DNA of 64,000 nt from Phlebotomus papatasi (GCF_024763615.1 NC_077223.1:62372627-62436626), one strand, 5' to 3'. Shown: positions 24,502 to 35,008, counted from the first letter of the stretch. Translations and numbers: made by a program. Notes: a model not told the origin generated them from the sequence alone.

Positions 24502-25084
24502 CAGAGGCGTGCAAGAACCGTTTGATAACCGAACAAACGTCAAATGAAACTTGTACAATAAGGGCAGAATCACATTGACAGTAAAATGCTCACCGTCACC
24601 GTCAAAGCCCTCACCGTATTTCGTTAATTTACGCATTTTCATTGCAATTCTTACGTAAATTTTCCATTACGATATTACCTTGTCTCATACTCGGTGGCCC
24701 TAGGTGAAAATAGTATAAGAAAATTGAATAAATAAAGCGAAAATGCGATAAACGGTAAGCAAAACAAAAAACTGTAGGATTTTTTTGCTACAGTTTTTCG
24801 TACAGTTTTATTGCTCACCGTTTATCGCATTTTCGCTTTATTTATTCAATTTTCTTATACTATTTTCACCTAGGGCCACCGAGTATGAGACAAGGTAATA
24901 TCGTAATGGAAAATTTGCGTAAGAATTGCAATGAAAATGCGTAAATTAACGAAATACGGTGAGGGTTTTGACGGTGACGGTGAGCATTTTACTGTCAATG
25001 TGATTCTGCTCTAAGGGTCAAAACGCTATCTGAACAAACTTATTTTGACGTTTATTCAGTATAAACGGTTCTTGCACACCTCTG
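24502..25084. mobile_element. hAT-type MITE, copy 3, invaded by another foldback element
   Basis: The ends CAGAGGCGTGCAAGAACCGT and AAACGGTTCTTGCACACCTCTG (last 20 bp) are flanked by 8-bp repeats TTCTACTA (24494-24501) and TTCTACTG (25085-25092). Without the insert at 24562-25011, the remaining ~130 bp aligns with copies 1 and 2. Confidence 0.85.
24562..25011. mobile_element. 450-bp near-perfect hairpin MITE nested in the hAT MITE
   Basis: The ends GGGCAGAATCACATTGACAG and CTGTCAATGTGATTCTGCTC are flanked by TAA on both sides (24559-24561, 25012-25014). The arms stay complementary for about 200 bp each, to a small centre near 24785, with subterminal GCTCACCGTCACCGTCAAA. A TAA target and G-rich ends fit a PIF/Harbinger or ISL2EU-like mover. 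High arm identity suggests recent mobility. Confidence 0.8.
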
Positions 25085-25289
25085 TTCTACTGGATGTTCC
25101 AGGGCAGAAGAGTACAAATCTAAAGAGTACCGTTAAGAAGGTTGCTCTCATGAAGTGTGGTGCAAAGGAGTAGGCAGTTATCCGCCAAAGCTACAGTGAT
25201 ATGATTCACTGGAAGAAGAGGCTAGTGACAGTGTTTGGTTTAATTGATCAGCCCAAAGGTATACTGTCAGCTGAACAAATTTTTTTTCA

Positions 25290-25380
25290 AGCACTGGGCA
25301 CGGTTCGTCGCTTGAACCAGAGATCTCTGCGCCATAGATCTACCACTCTATCCACTTAGCCACGAGATCTCCACTTTGTC
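25290..25380 (-). mobile_element. tRNA-derived SINE head
   Basis: On the minus strand TGGCTAAGTGGATAGAG is a good RNA polymerase III A box, and about 35 bp later GGTTCAAGCGAC resembles a B box. The sequence does not close into a tRNA acceptor stem, so I read it as a SINE head and not a functional tRNA. Confidence 0.55.
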
Positions 25381-26101
25381 AGTATTTGACAGCTGTCAAT
25401 AGGGTATCGGAGAGAGGATATTCGGTGTAAAAGATTTCTATTCTAATGATTGACAGACGCTTTTGTACAGCAAAAGGTTATAATGTAAATTCTAAACTTG
25501 GATAACTCGGATAAGCTTTCCATTTTATTAAAAAATATCAAACTTTTCCTGAACAAATAATTCTGGACAGATTTTGTCACTTTTCGCTATAGAAACGTTC
25601 AATATACGTTTGGGATATTCCGGATAACCTTTAATGTCAAAAAATATTTGATTATTATCCAATTTTTAAGTTAGTTGCGTCTCGGCTAAAACTGGTTAAT
25701 GTCATTCATATTCTTTATACTTACATTTTCAGTTGTTATCCAAAAAAAAGAACCACAAATTTCGCTATAAAATCACGCAACATTAAAACCACTATGTAAA
25801 AAAAATCAAAGCACCATAACCTCCTAATTACTCTCCTGCTTGCCTGGAACTCCTCCGTCCGAGTCATCTAACATATTCCGAGAATGGAAGCTGCGACTGA
25901 AGCATCACAATTGTTAAATGGATAAAGTTTATGCATTAGCGAGCTTATCTGCACAATTTCGAGGTCCTCTCGGTTGCCTCAAATTTGACAATTTTGGCAA
26001 ATTTCACAAGAAAAGCCACAGGGAAGGGGAAACAAGGCGCTGCAGATAGAGAAAATCCAGCAATTACAGTGACTCACTCACTTTATCTCGCCTCTCGTCC
26101 T
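25381..26101. other. Intergenic stretch downstream of VPS26C
   Basis: No gene is seen. An ACAGCTGTCA fragment is at 25389 and several GGATAA words occur at 25500-25620, foreshadowing the dense cluster in the neighbouring intron. I found no nearby AATAAA for VPS26C on the minus strand. Confidence 0.4.
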
Positions 26102-29100
26102 TCAGTTACATCTATTGAGAATAATTTCAAAATTCTCCGTCACGAGATAATCGTCTTGGAACAGGATAACAAGATTCAGTTCAAATTCTGCAAAAGACAG
26201 AGGCAACAAACAAAAATGTGAATATTTGTTGCCGTATTTGCTCTCATTCTCAATATCCTTAAAATAATTCTTAAAGATACTTTGTATTTGTACTGTCGTT
26301 ATTTCTTAATAAAATATTTTATTCCATGAAAATATTCCCTCAGGAATTTATTAAAAAAAAAGAAATAAAGTTTTCTGTATGTTAAAAGTTTGTACTTGGG
26401 GTGAACTGAAAGTTTAAGAAACTCTTTCATTTATTGTTTCTCTTCCGATTAGAGATGCAAAAAGTGTCTGGAGATAAAATATACTTCGATGCAATGAAAA
26501 ATTTAAGATGCAAAACTTTCTGAGTTGAATGAACGAACAAAAGTTTGATAAAGTTAATATTTGCATAATATGCTTAATAAGATTTTCTCAAACAAAATGG
26601 TTTCAGTATGGTCTTTCTTCAGAAGATCTTTTGAAAATCTCTATACAGTATTATGTATTTTGCTAAGTCTGGATAAAAAGGAAACAATAAAAAGTTTTGT
26701 CAGAATCAAATGCAAATCATTTAAAATATTTTTATAATTGAAATGATACTGAAATATGGTATGAGGGATTCATATGGAGATAATAACTCGGATAATTTTT
26801 TATCCAAACAATTCGGATTTGGATAATACTTTATCAAAACCCTTTGTAATCTGGATCATTTATTATTATCTTGAATCACAATAATTTTAGCTTTTAGCAG
26901 AAAATAATATTGGAACTATAATAATTACAGCTTTATCCAGAAAAACAAATATTTTAATGAAAATGATAAACAAATTATTTTATTTCCCGCGTAGTTTGTA
27001 AAGTATTCGAACTTCCAAGAAAATTGTACTAAAGATTTAAATTAAATTATAAGCGAAAAATTAAAAATTTTGCTTTCAGATTATCAATATTCAGAAATTC
27101 TGGATAAAATACAGACTTGTTTATGATAACACATCGTAAATATATATTTAAATAATTCATCTTATGACACATTTTATCTATATCGTATTCTTTGAATGAT
27201 TAAAGTTTTGGTTGTTAAAAGGACCTTAATGCAGGGATAATTTAAAAAAATGTCATTGGGATAAAATAAAATGCACAATTAAACTCATCCACACTAGTTG
27301 AATCATGGATAAAGCCAGCTGTTAAACTTCCAACCAAAGCATTTACAAAGATTGTAAAGCGACAAAATCATAAATAATTTTTTAAGTATCAGTGTTTAGA
27401 AAATCTGGATAATTTTTTAATAAACTACAATTCTTGATCTTCATCACAGTTGGAATAACTCATTTGGCTTTGCTCACTTAAAGATGTTGGATTTTTATCC
27501 TAAATAAATTAATTTTATAAAGAAAATCCTTTTTCGTGTCTGATATGCTTTATCCAGATTCGGATAATTTCCGAGGCATCGTTTTTGTTTTATCACAGTC
27601 AAGAATAACTAAAAATTATTTTTCAAGGTTAAAACAGACACTCATTTTTATCCAGGAACTTTAAAACGAAAAAATAAAACATATTTCATTTACATTTTGT
27701 TATATTCATGCAGACTGGATAAGTTCTTTGTTCAATACACTTCTTTTACTTCCTCTCGAATAGGAAATATATGGGAAATATATGTAGATTAACTATAAAT
27801 TCATAAAAAGTTAATTTCTTTTTTTTTATCCTAGATTGCTAAAATATCAATGCGAAAATATTTCCGTATCATCCATATGCATTATCCGGATTCAGGTAAT
27901 ACTCAAAAATTATATTATGTTATCTATTGTTTAAAGTCTCCAAAAATTTCTGAATTTAGAATAATAGCTAAAAAAGTCTAAAGAAAAAGTTTCGAATTTT
28001 TAATATTAAGAATTTTAATCAATACAACGGCTTTCAAAGATCAATTTATTAAAAATAAGAAGTCCAAATTTTATCTCAAAATTCAAGAGATAGTACTTAA
28101 CTTTGATAGTCTCTCTGGATAAAAACTGTTAAACATTTGGTTTTAATCTTTTCATTATTTACGAAACTGGATAAATATTTTCTTACAAGTTATTTTTTAT
28201 CCCTGTCCGTAAATCAATATTAATTTGTGATTATGGATAAATACTTGAAAGTCTGTTTCTAGTTTTTACATAATCCGAATAAACGTTTCCCTATTACTGT
28301 TATTTATCTCAATAGTTCAAAAACTCAAAACTGATTTAATAAAGTTTATCTTTCTGGATAAAAGTTTTAAAAGCTTGTATTAGAAAGAAATATTTCTGAA
28401 AGTTATGAAAAATGGATAAACATGGATATAGCACAAAAATATTATTTTTATCTTTCAATAAGACTGTGTAGTAATTAAAGAAGTGATTATCCTGATTATC
28501 GACTATAAGATTTTGGATAAAAGCTTAAAATCTTTCAGTGAAAATAATTTTCAAGATAAATAATCTGGATAAGCATTTACGCACGTTACTTTTTTATCCC
28601 AGTTCAAAATTTAAAAAAAAAATTGAGTTCTGGATAAAATGGATAAATACTATAAAATCTTTTAGTAAGAATATCTTCACTCACCAACTTTGAAGTTCTT
28701 CGTCAGGAGAGTTGGGCATGTGAAAAGGCGCGGTAGGATCATGTGGATGGGAATGTGAAGCTTGGGGCAGACGTTTCCCTCCGCCACTTGGATATTCTGG
28801 ATCTCTGTGGCATCCCTGGAATATCCTTCGGCACAGCCACAAGTCTCCACACGTACCAGTTGCACCTCAATACTTCTAATGGGCACCTCAGTGTGCTGGA
28901 CAGTGACATGTCCAGTGAAGGGCTTCGTGAGACAGCAATCTGTGGCATCCAGGCGCCCAGTGATCAGGAACCTGGGAATTGAGATTCGTTCCTTGGCGCT
29001 TTTCTGGAGTGTCTCTGGGCTAATGGTAAAATGAACTTCATTGCCAGAGGGCTTCTCCGATGGCTTGTACTGAATCATAAATTCCTGCTGCTTCTGGATA

Positions 29101-29638
29101 CTCTTGGCAAGGAAACTTCTTCGCATCTCACACTTCAGCATGTAATTTATGTTCACAAAGACCCCATGATAGGTCTCATAGAGAATTGAGGGTTCTTTGC
29201 GCATCCTCCGCCCGTCCAGGACAAACTCAAAGGAGAAATCTGTGCGTCCGGGAGGAAGTTTTCCCGGAGGTGCTAGTTCCAGTTGAAGATTCAGAAGCTG
29301 AATTGGCTGCAATGATACCATCAGGAAGTTAATTGATTGATTAAAAGAGATGGCATAGGGATCAAATTACCTTGACAGAATTGTAGAATGCCTCAAAAAT
29401 GCCCACATTCTTGTTACTGAGCTGGAGATTCACAACTCCCTCCATGGTCAAGTAGATACCATCATGCTTCGTTTCAGTCCCACAATTAACACTCACAATG
29501 CCAGTTAGGGATTCCTATTTTAATGAAATTTGATAGTTAGGGTATTAATCTATCGATTTACGTTAAAATTTGGTAAAATACCCCTTCGTGATATATTTTA
29601 TTTGCCCGCGAAACCTGGATCTCCAAATTTACCGCCAT
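26102..29638 (-). CDS. VPS26C: VPS26C (DSCR3) homolog, retriever complex subunit
   Basis: Four exons on the minus strand: 29638-29582, 29514-29371, 29306-28685 and 26187-26102. All introns are GT-AG and the joined frame gives 302 aa, near the ~297 aa of vertebrate VPS26C. The family is an arrestin-fold subunit of retriever, which with VPS35L and VPS29 works in the Commander assembly to recycle endosomal membrane cargo. Diagnostic stretches are RANKIYHEG (residues 11-19), LTMEGVVNLQL and FEAFYNSVK in exon 2, LYETYHGVFVNINY and MRRSFLAKS in exon 3, then VRVETCGCAEGYSRDATEIQ and RLFTCPTL. The small last exon supplies FELNLVILFQDDYLVTENF, matching the family C-terminus, after an intron of about 2.5 kb. 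The start codon gives MAVNLEIQVS, aligning with the family N-terminus. Its 5' end faces that of PpV. Confidence 0.95.
26665..28655. repeat. GGATAA/TTATCC-saturated intron of VPS26C
   Basis: My hand count finds 28-29 copies of GGATAA or its complement in this 2-kb part of the intron 28684-26188, usually as CTGGATAAA or TTTTTATCC, in both orientations and irregularly spaced (about 10-230 bp). One or two would be expected at this base composition. The copies share little beyond about ten bases, so this is not an obvious recent tandem array. Confidence 0.75.
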
Positions 29639-30019
29639 TGTTTGCACTTTTTGACATCCACCCTGGAGAGGAAAAGTCTGTAGGTTTCCATTAGAATTTC
29701 CCATGAGCTGATTTAAAGGGCTACCGGCGAAATTTCCAGTGTATTCAACAAGTGGAATACTTTTATTTTTACTTTAAATACCTTTAAAAAAGCTTGCTAT
29801 TATTAAATATAATTATAACAGGGATAATACATTATTGTTCAGTTTCCTTAATTTCTTAAAAAATTAAAGACTTCCGCATTTTTTCGAATATTTTATATAT
29901 GAGTTCTCCAATAAGAAAACAGTGTAGCAACGGTAATTTTGAAAATCAGTAAGGAACTTGGATTGGATAATCACTTCCAGTTGGTCGTAGTGGCGTTTGG
30001 ATTGTGGAATTGTGTCGCA
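29639..30019. promoter_or_regulatory. Shared bidirectional promoter of VPS26C and PpV
   Basis: Only 381 bp separate the two start codons, which point away from each other, so both promoters and both 5' UTRs must fit here unless distant non-coding exons exist. I see no convincing TATA box in either direction, as is common for housekeeping gene pairs. Confidence 0.6.
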
Positions 30020-33000
30020 ATGGCAGAGCTCGATAAATGGATTGAAGTAGTGAAAAATTGCAAATACCTGCCTGAGAATGATCTCAAAAGGCTCTGTGAT
30101 ATCGTGTGCGATCTCCTGATGGAGGAACCAAATATTCAGCAAGTCAGCACACCAGTTACAGTCTGCGGAGACATCCATGGACAGGTAACCCATTCCCCCA
30201 AATATCCTCCCATTTCCTGAACTCTACTCAACTTCCTGCTCAAATTCAATTGAAAATCCTTTAATTTCATCATTATTCTTTGATTACTTCTCAATTTATT
30301 ACATAATTTAACTAGCTAAAAAGTCGAATTGGACATGAAAAGTGAGGTTACCACCCCAATCACTTGGTGTCTTTGTCCTCCTCCAAGTTCAATGTTTTGA
30401 GTTCCATCTGGATAAATATCCGGATGTTCGGGTCCGTAATGCGACTGACGACGAGATTCCGAGCCTTTTCACCCCCATCCCTGTAGATTTTGGTCAATTC
30501 CCTAGCGTATTCGATCCAGACGCAATTTGCACATCCGGACATGCAACAATTTGTCGGTTCTTCCGGAAGGGTCCCTTCTTCACACTTCCCTATTTCTTTG
30601 GTTGAATTTGAATTACTACCTCCTGAACATTTCCGGATAACGAAGAAACTAGAGTTTTGAAATTTAACTAGGGATCTTAAGAGATCCCGGGAAGGATTCA
30701 TTTATTAGCATATTCCGGGGTCGATCTGAAACGATATTAAAGATTTTGCAGATATTAAAGATTTACCTTATCATTTAACAAGTTAGTGTAAAATTAACAT
30801 AAAGATAGGAAATCTCTAAACTTGATACTGTGTGTACTGAATATCAGAGTTGAGGAACATAAATAATTAGCACTTACAGTAGACTCTCTTAAATTCGGGC
30901 ATTTGGGACCGAAATTATGTTTCTGAATGAAACAGAGAATAATTCTATGGATTTAGAAGAAGTAAAAAAGAATTTCATCCGTCCAAAAGCAAGCGTTTAA
31001 GTAGCACTTTTCGGAAAACGATTCACTTATCCCACTTTACTATATTGGGTTCATTTGATAATCATAATCAATAAACTTGAAAAATGTCAATAAACTTTTT
31101 TCGAATTTAATTGCCGCCCGAATTAAAAAGTAGTCCGATCTTAAAAGAGTCGAATTAACGAGAGTTTACTGTAGTTCGCGAACTAGAGTGCACCTACTTA
31201 ATCTGTAGCCTTTTGATACCTAGAAGAGAAGGTATAATTTTCAACGCGGTAACTTATTCCGGGGACCTTTAATCAATCTGGCCAGAGAACTCACGGGGAA
31301 CTCGGGGAATCCATCAATTTTTCTCCAGGGAACTCACGTGGAACCCGGTGAACTCGTTCATTTTTCAGGGAACTCTCTGGAAACCCGGAAAACCCATACA
31401 TTTTTCAGGGAACTCCCAAAACCTCGGGGAAGCCATACATTTTTTAGGGAACTCATGGAGACCCCGGGGAATCCGTATATTTTTCAGGGAACCCTGGGAA
31501 CCATACACTTTTCAGAGAACTCACGAAGAACCCGGAGCACACATACACTTTTCTGGGAACTCTCTGGGAATCCGGGAAACCCATACATTTTTCAGAAAAT
31601 TCACGGAGAACTGTTGCACAATAAACCCCGGCAGGTTTATTGTTACTCTATAAAACCTAAATCTGAAGAATCAGTTCCGATCAATTTGGGACGACCCTTT
31701 TGACGCACGCTACACTACTGACTTCTATCTACTTGACTTTACTACACTGTTATACTCTGCCGTACCCTACCTAGACCTGGTTCTGAACCGAAGTCAAGAC
31801 TACTTCTCCACGCTGAGAATTTCACGGGAGTTGGGACAATATGTCTACAGAACCCATACATTTTTCAAGGACCTCATATAAGAACCGGGAACTTGAGCCA
31901 CCCTAATTGCTTATGAGTAATCCCCTGGTAATTCTAATAAATGTAGAATGTAGTAAAATTCAAAGAACAATTAAATTCTAATACAATCCAGAAAAATACG
32001 ATCTAGTAGAAAGAATTTTAAAGTCGTAAGAATCACTAAAACACATCAGAATTCAAGCCTAATGTCATCTACGAAACTTGAAATTCCAGTACAATCTTAT
32101 TGAGTGTAGAGAAGTGCCAGAGAGCCTAATGCCCTAGACACAATTACGACTTAAGCCGAGAGACGACTTAGTGGAAAATTATGGAAATGTAGTTTAATCA
32201 TTATTTCGAATATAATTAAGTTAAGCCGTCTCTCGACTAATCCTCAGGTCAATCGAGGCCCTAATGTCCTCTACACACTACAGAAATTTATGTCCATATT
32301 AAATTAAATTCCCTACGCTTGCGTAGGAAAAACTGTTCAATATGGACATAAATTTCTCTAGTGTGTAGAGGTCGTAAGAGTCTAAAGAATTTTACTGAGT
32401 TACCTAATAAATACTCATTAAAATCTTAATAGGTTTTTTTTTAAGTGCCTAATAGTTCTTTGAGAGCCTCAAACTAGATTCCTACATGAATCTGATAAGT
32501 ATTTCTTCTCGTTAACAATTATTTGATTTAACATAATGTTTTTTTATAATTGCACATTTTTAAAGAAATTTGCAAAAGGTTCTAATTAAGTCATATTCTT
32601 TGTAATCTCCATTTCTGTGGTCCAGGATGAAATTTGACCTCGTAAAATCGTTTCTAAACTTAGTAGCAGAGTTTTGAGCAGACTGGCTATTGATCCTGAG
32701 TTACGAGTACGACAACACACGCTTAACATGGGTAATCCTGTCGGCCCACCAAAACCAGTAGGCTCCTGGTTCCAGTTTCTCAAGTCCTCGGTTATTTTTA
32801 TTTCACACGACGTAACGTTTTGAGGATAGATGTACTCTTCATCAGGTATCGAATATGGCAGGGAAAATCACGTAAAGTGGCTTCAACTTTAGAGGCTACT
32901 CGCCGGTGACTAGGACACAGTGAAAATGTATAGAGATTCTGTATTCCACCCATCTCCCGTTACATTACCTCGGACAGAAAGTCTTTTGAAAAATAACGAA

Positions 33001-34665
33001 GACAGAGAACGAAAACAGATGTAGGCTTACAGTTTTTGAAAAAAAAAACGCTAGAAATTTTGGGATGCGCTAAATTTGGCAATGCCAGATCCTTCATATG
33101 TGCATAGTAAGTTGTACCTAGCATTCCAAGTTTTCAATTAAAAAAAAGAATGACCCTCTACCAAAACTCAAGACGGGCTAAACCCGTTTCCAATATTTCT
33201 GTACAAAAAATTGAAACGATTTTTCAAAATTCCATAAGTAGTTTTTCTTTAGTATTCCTCTATAAGGAATAATTTCATTGAAAATTTTGCCTTTTTAGAA
33301 AATAGAAGAATCAAATTGTATGAATAAGTAACCATAGGAGAGATGTGTGAGCGAGGAATGCTGATATTGAAGTGACCGAATCGAGGAACTCTACATTTTT
33401 TAAACATTTCTTTTTTTTTGTAAACCAAAGCTATTTCATCTCGAAACGAAGTTTTGAATAATGAAGAATTTGTCTTTACTGCAGCTTTTAAAGTGAAAAC
33501 CCGACGAAAAGAAAATTAGTACAATTTTTTTTAATAAAACCCATCCTTAAGTGGCCGAAAAAGACCGTTTTTTTTATTTCCGGTTTTTTTCGAAACGGAG
33601 TAAGACCCTAGGAATTAAAGTTAGAAAGGTGGATTATTGTTTATTCTGACTACACTTTCTAAAGTTGTCAGGCGACCTTTCCCATAAAATTATTCCCCAA
33701 ACCAAAAATTCAGTAAGAGCCCATGTCTAAGAAGCCCTTGTTAAACTCAAAACTAGATCAACCCTAATCGCTGACTTAATTTTTTATGTCAGCTCATTTA
33801 GAAGTAAGAACTCCTTGCAATTGGGAATCAAGCAAAGATTCCATTATTCTTTAAAGTTCTACGACTTGGAAGAATTGTTCCGATGCGGTGGACAGGTTCC
33901 GGACACAAACTACATTTTCATGGGAGACTTTGTTGACAGAGGCTACTACAGTCTTGAGACCCTTACGCGTCTCATGACCTTAAAAGCTCGATACCCAGAT
34001 CGGATAACTCTCTTGCGTGGAAACCACGAGAGCCGCCAGATCACTAAAGTCTACGGCTTCTACGATGAATGCTTAACTAAATACGGCAACGTTAATGCCT
34101 GGAAGTATTGCTGCCGGGTGTTTGATCTTCTTACTGTAGCTGCTGTGAGTTCTAGAATCTAGACCCCTTTAGATCCCAAACCTTGATTTCTTGGTAAATT
34201 ATTTTACAGTTAATCAACGAGGACGTTCTGTGTGTTCACGGTGGCTTGAGTCCTGAAATCAAGACTCTGGATCAGATCCGGACGATTGATCGGAACCAAG
34301 AGATCCCTCACAAGGGAGCCTTCTGTGATTTAGTGTGGTCTGACCCTGAAGATGTTGAGTATTGGTCTCAGAGTCCCCGTGGAGCTGGCTGGCTCTTTGG
34401 GGCACTCATAACCAATGACTTCATGAAGATTAACCGTTTGGAGTTGATCTGTAGAGCACACCAGCTGGTAAATGAAGGTATCAAGTACATGTTCGACTCC
34501 AAACTGGTAACTGTATGGTCAGCACCCAATTACTGCTATCGCTGTGGCAATGTTGCCTCCATTCTCAGCTTTAAAACCTCCAAAGAGCGCGATGTCCGGG
34601 TGTTTACGGCAGTCCCGGACACTGAAAGGGTCATCCCCACCCAACAAGCGCCCTATTTTCTCTAG
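30020..34665 (+). CDS. PpV: Protein phosphatase 6 catalytic subunit (PpV)
   Basis: Three exons, 30020-30184, 33857-34144 and 34210-34665, with GT-AG introns of 3,672 and 65 bp, join to 302 aa (human PP6 has 305). It is a metal-dependent PPP-family Ser/Thr phosphatase. Signature motifs are all present: GDIHG (50-54), GDFVDRG (78-84), GNHE (110-113), HGG (161-163) and YCYRCGN near the C-terminus. The N-terminal CKYLPENDLKRLCDIVCDLL and internal QVPDTNYIFMGDFVDRGYY place it in PP6/PpV and not PP2A or PP4. It ends APYFL; the terminal leucine matches the carboxymethylated end of PP2A-like enzymes. In flies PpV acts in cell-cycle control and signalling with SAPS-type regulatory subunits. The start follows GTCGCA. 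AATAAA signals lie at 35009-35018. The long first intron hosts an antisense gene, a MITE, a minisatellite and foldbacks. Confidence 0.97.
30295..30300 (-). promoter_or_regulatory. Poly(A) signal of the OXLD1-like gene
   Basis: TTTATT on the plus strand is AATAAA on the minus strand, 60 bp after the stop codon of the nested gene. Confidence 0.5.
30360..30701 (-). CDS. OXLD1-like small mitochondrial protein, nested antisense in PpV intron 1
   Basis: A single-exon 113-aa frame. Residues 46-62 read PEEPTNCCMSGCANCVW, the cysteine signature of the oxidoreductase-like domain family (Pfam Oxidored-like, as in human OXLD1), followed by the family's EYARELTKIYRDGGEKA helix and an acidic end. The first ~25 residues (MNPSRDLLRSLVKF...) are basic, hydroxylated and free of acidic residues apart from D6, consistent with a mitochondrial presequence. 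The biochemical role of this family is poorly known; CCxxxCxxC-type cysteines suggest metal or redox function, which is inference. The gene lies wholly within PpV intron 1 on the opposite strand. An AATAAA lies 60 bp past the stop. A short non-coding 5' exon cannot be excluded. Confidence 0.88.
   Translation of the reverse strand: MNPSRDLLRSLVKFQNSSFFVIRKCSGGSNSNSTKEIGKCEEGTLPEEPTNCCMSGCANCVWIEYARELTKIYRDGGEKARNLVVSRITDPNIRIFIQMELKTLNLEEDKDTK
30877..31171. mobile_element. pogo-like MITE, copy 3, with chimeric interior
   Basis: The ends CAGTAGACTCTCTTAAATTC and GAATTAACGAGAGTTTACTG are flanked by TA on both sides. The middle (30914-31052) is not the usual interior of this family but matches 3809-3950. 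The right part (TTCGAATTTAATTGCCGCCC) does match copies 2 and 4. Confidence 0.75.
31290..31615. repeat. ~40-bp-unit minisatellite in PpV intron 1
   Basis: About eight imperfect copies of a unit containing CATTTTTCAGGGAACTC, then ACCCGGGGAA, then CCATA; individual units are 36-44 bp. An outlying copy is at 31852-31890. Two overlapping plus-strand frames here (up to 121 aa) are repeat translations with a 13-14-residue period and are not genes. Confidence 0.8.
32151..32371. repeat. Two adjacent foldbacks, one with 33-bp arms
   Basis: The first has CTTAAGCCGAGAGACGACTT against AAGTTAAGCCGTCTCTCGAC (about 32148-32236). The second has 33-bp arms at 32268-32300 and 32339-32371 (CCTCTACACACTACAGAAAT and ATTTCTCTAGTGTGTAGAGG), differing by one or two bases. 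Its loop itself contains CCTACGCTTGCGTAGG. A related CTTAAGCC element occurs near 41730. Confidence 0.65.
32372..33856. other. Remaining 3' part of PpV intron 1
   Basis: No further gene is seen. Sequence at 32800-32990 (TCACGTAAAGTGG, CCCGTTACATTACCTCGGAC) resembles 45740-45830 (ATTCCTGTTACATTCCATCGGACC), which points to an unclassified dispersed repeat. Confidence 0.35.
32816..32845 (-). other. CTGATGA...AAAAC module (hammerhead-core-like, decayed)
   Basis: On the minus strand CTGATGA is followed by GAG...CTC and AAAACG. The spacing resembles the module at 22537, but the expected GAAA reads AAAA, so it would not be active as it stands. Confidence 0.3.
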
Positions 34666-35008
34666 TTCGACTATGATACTTACATGCATCTGATGTCCAG
34701 AGGATCTCTCCACACTCCTGCACTGAATTTAAGAAAATATCCCGGAGATTTGTTGTGGAAAAGTGCCTCGTTCCCGTTGTCTTTATATAATTTTTGCAGG
34801 TATGGCCAAATTCACGGGCAAAAGTGACAAACAATATCCGAAGATGGCCGAAAGAAGTCGAAGTGGCTGTTTTCAAACGAAATTCTTTTCACCAAAACTG
34901 TCACGTTTTTCACCACTGAACCCGGTGGGCATTACCTGCTAGTGTCTTAACATCTCAAAAGTATTCCTTACTTTACTGCGCATTTCTAGGAGGATCTCTC
35001 AATGTGAG

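Noticed and set aside
25316..25380. Functional tRNA gene on the minus strand
   Set aside because: The pol III boxes are good but acceptor and T stems do not pair, so a SINE head is more likely.
31338..31703. 121-aa plus-strand reading frame
   Set aside because: It is a translation of the 40-bp minisatellite.
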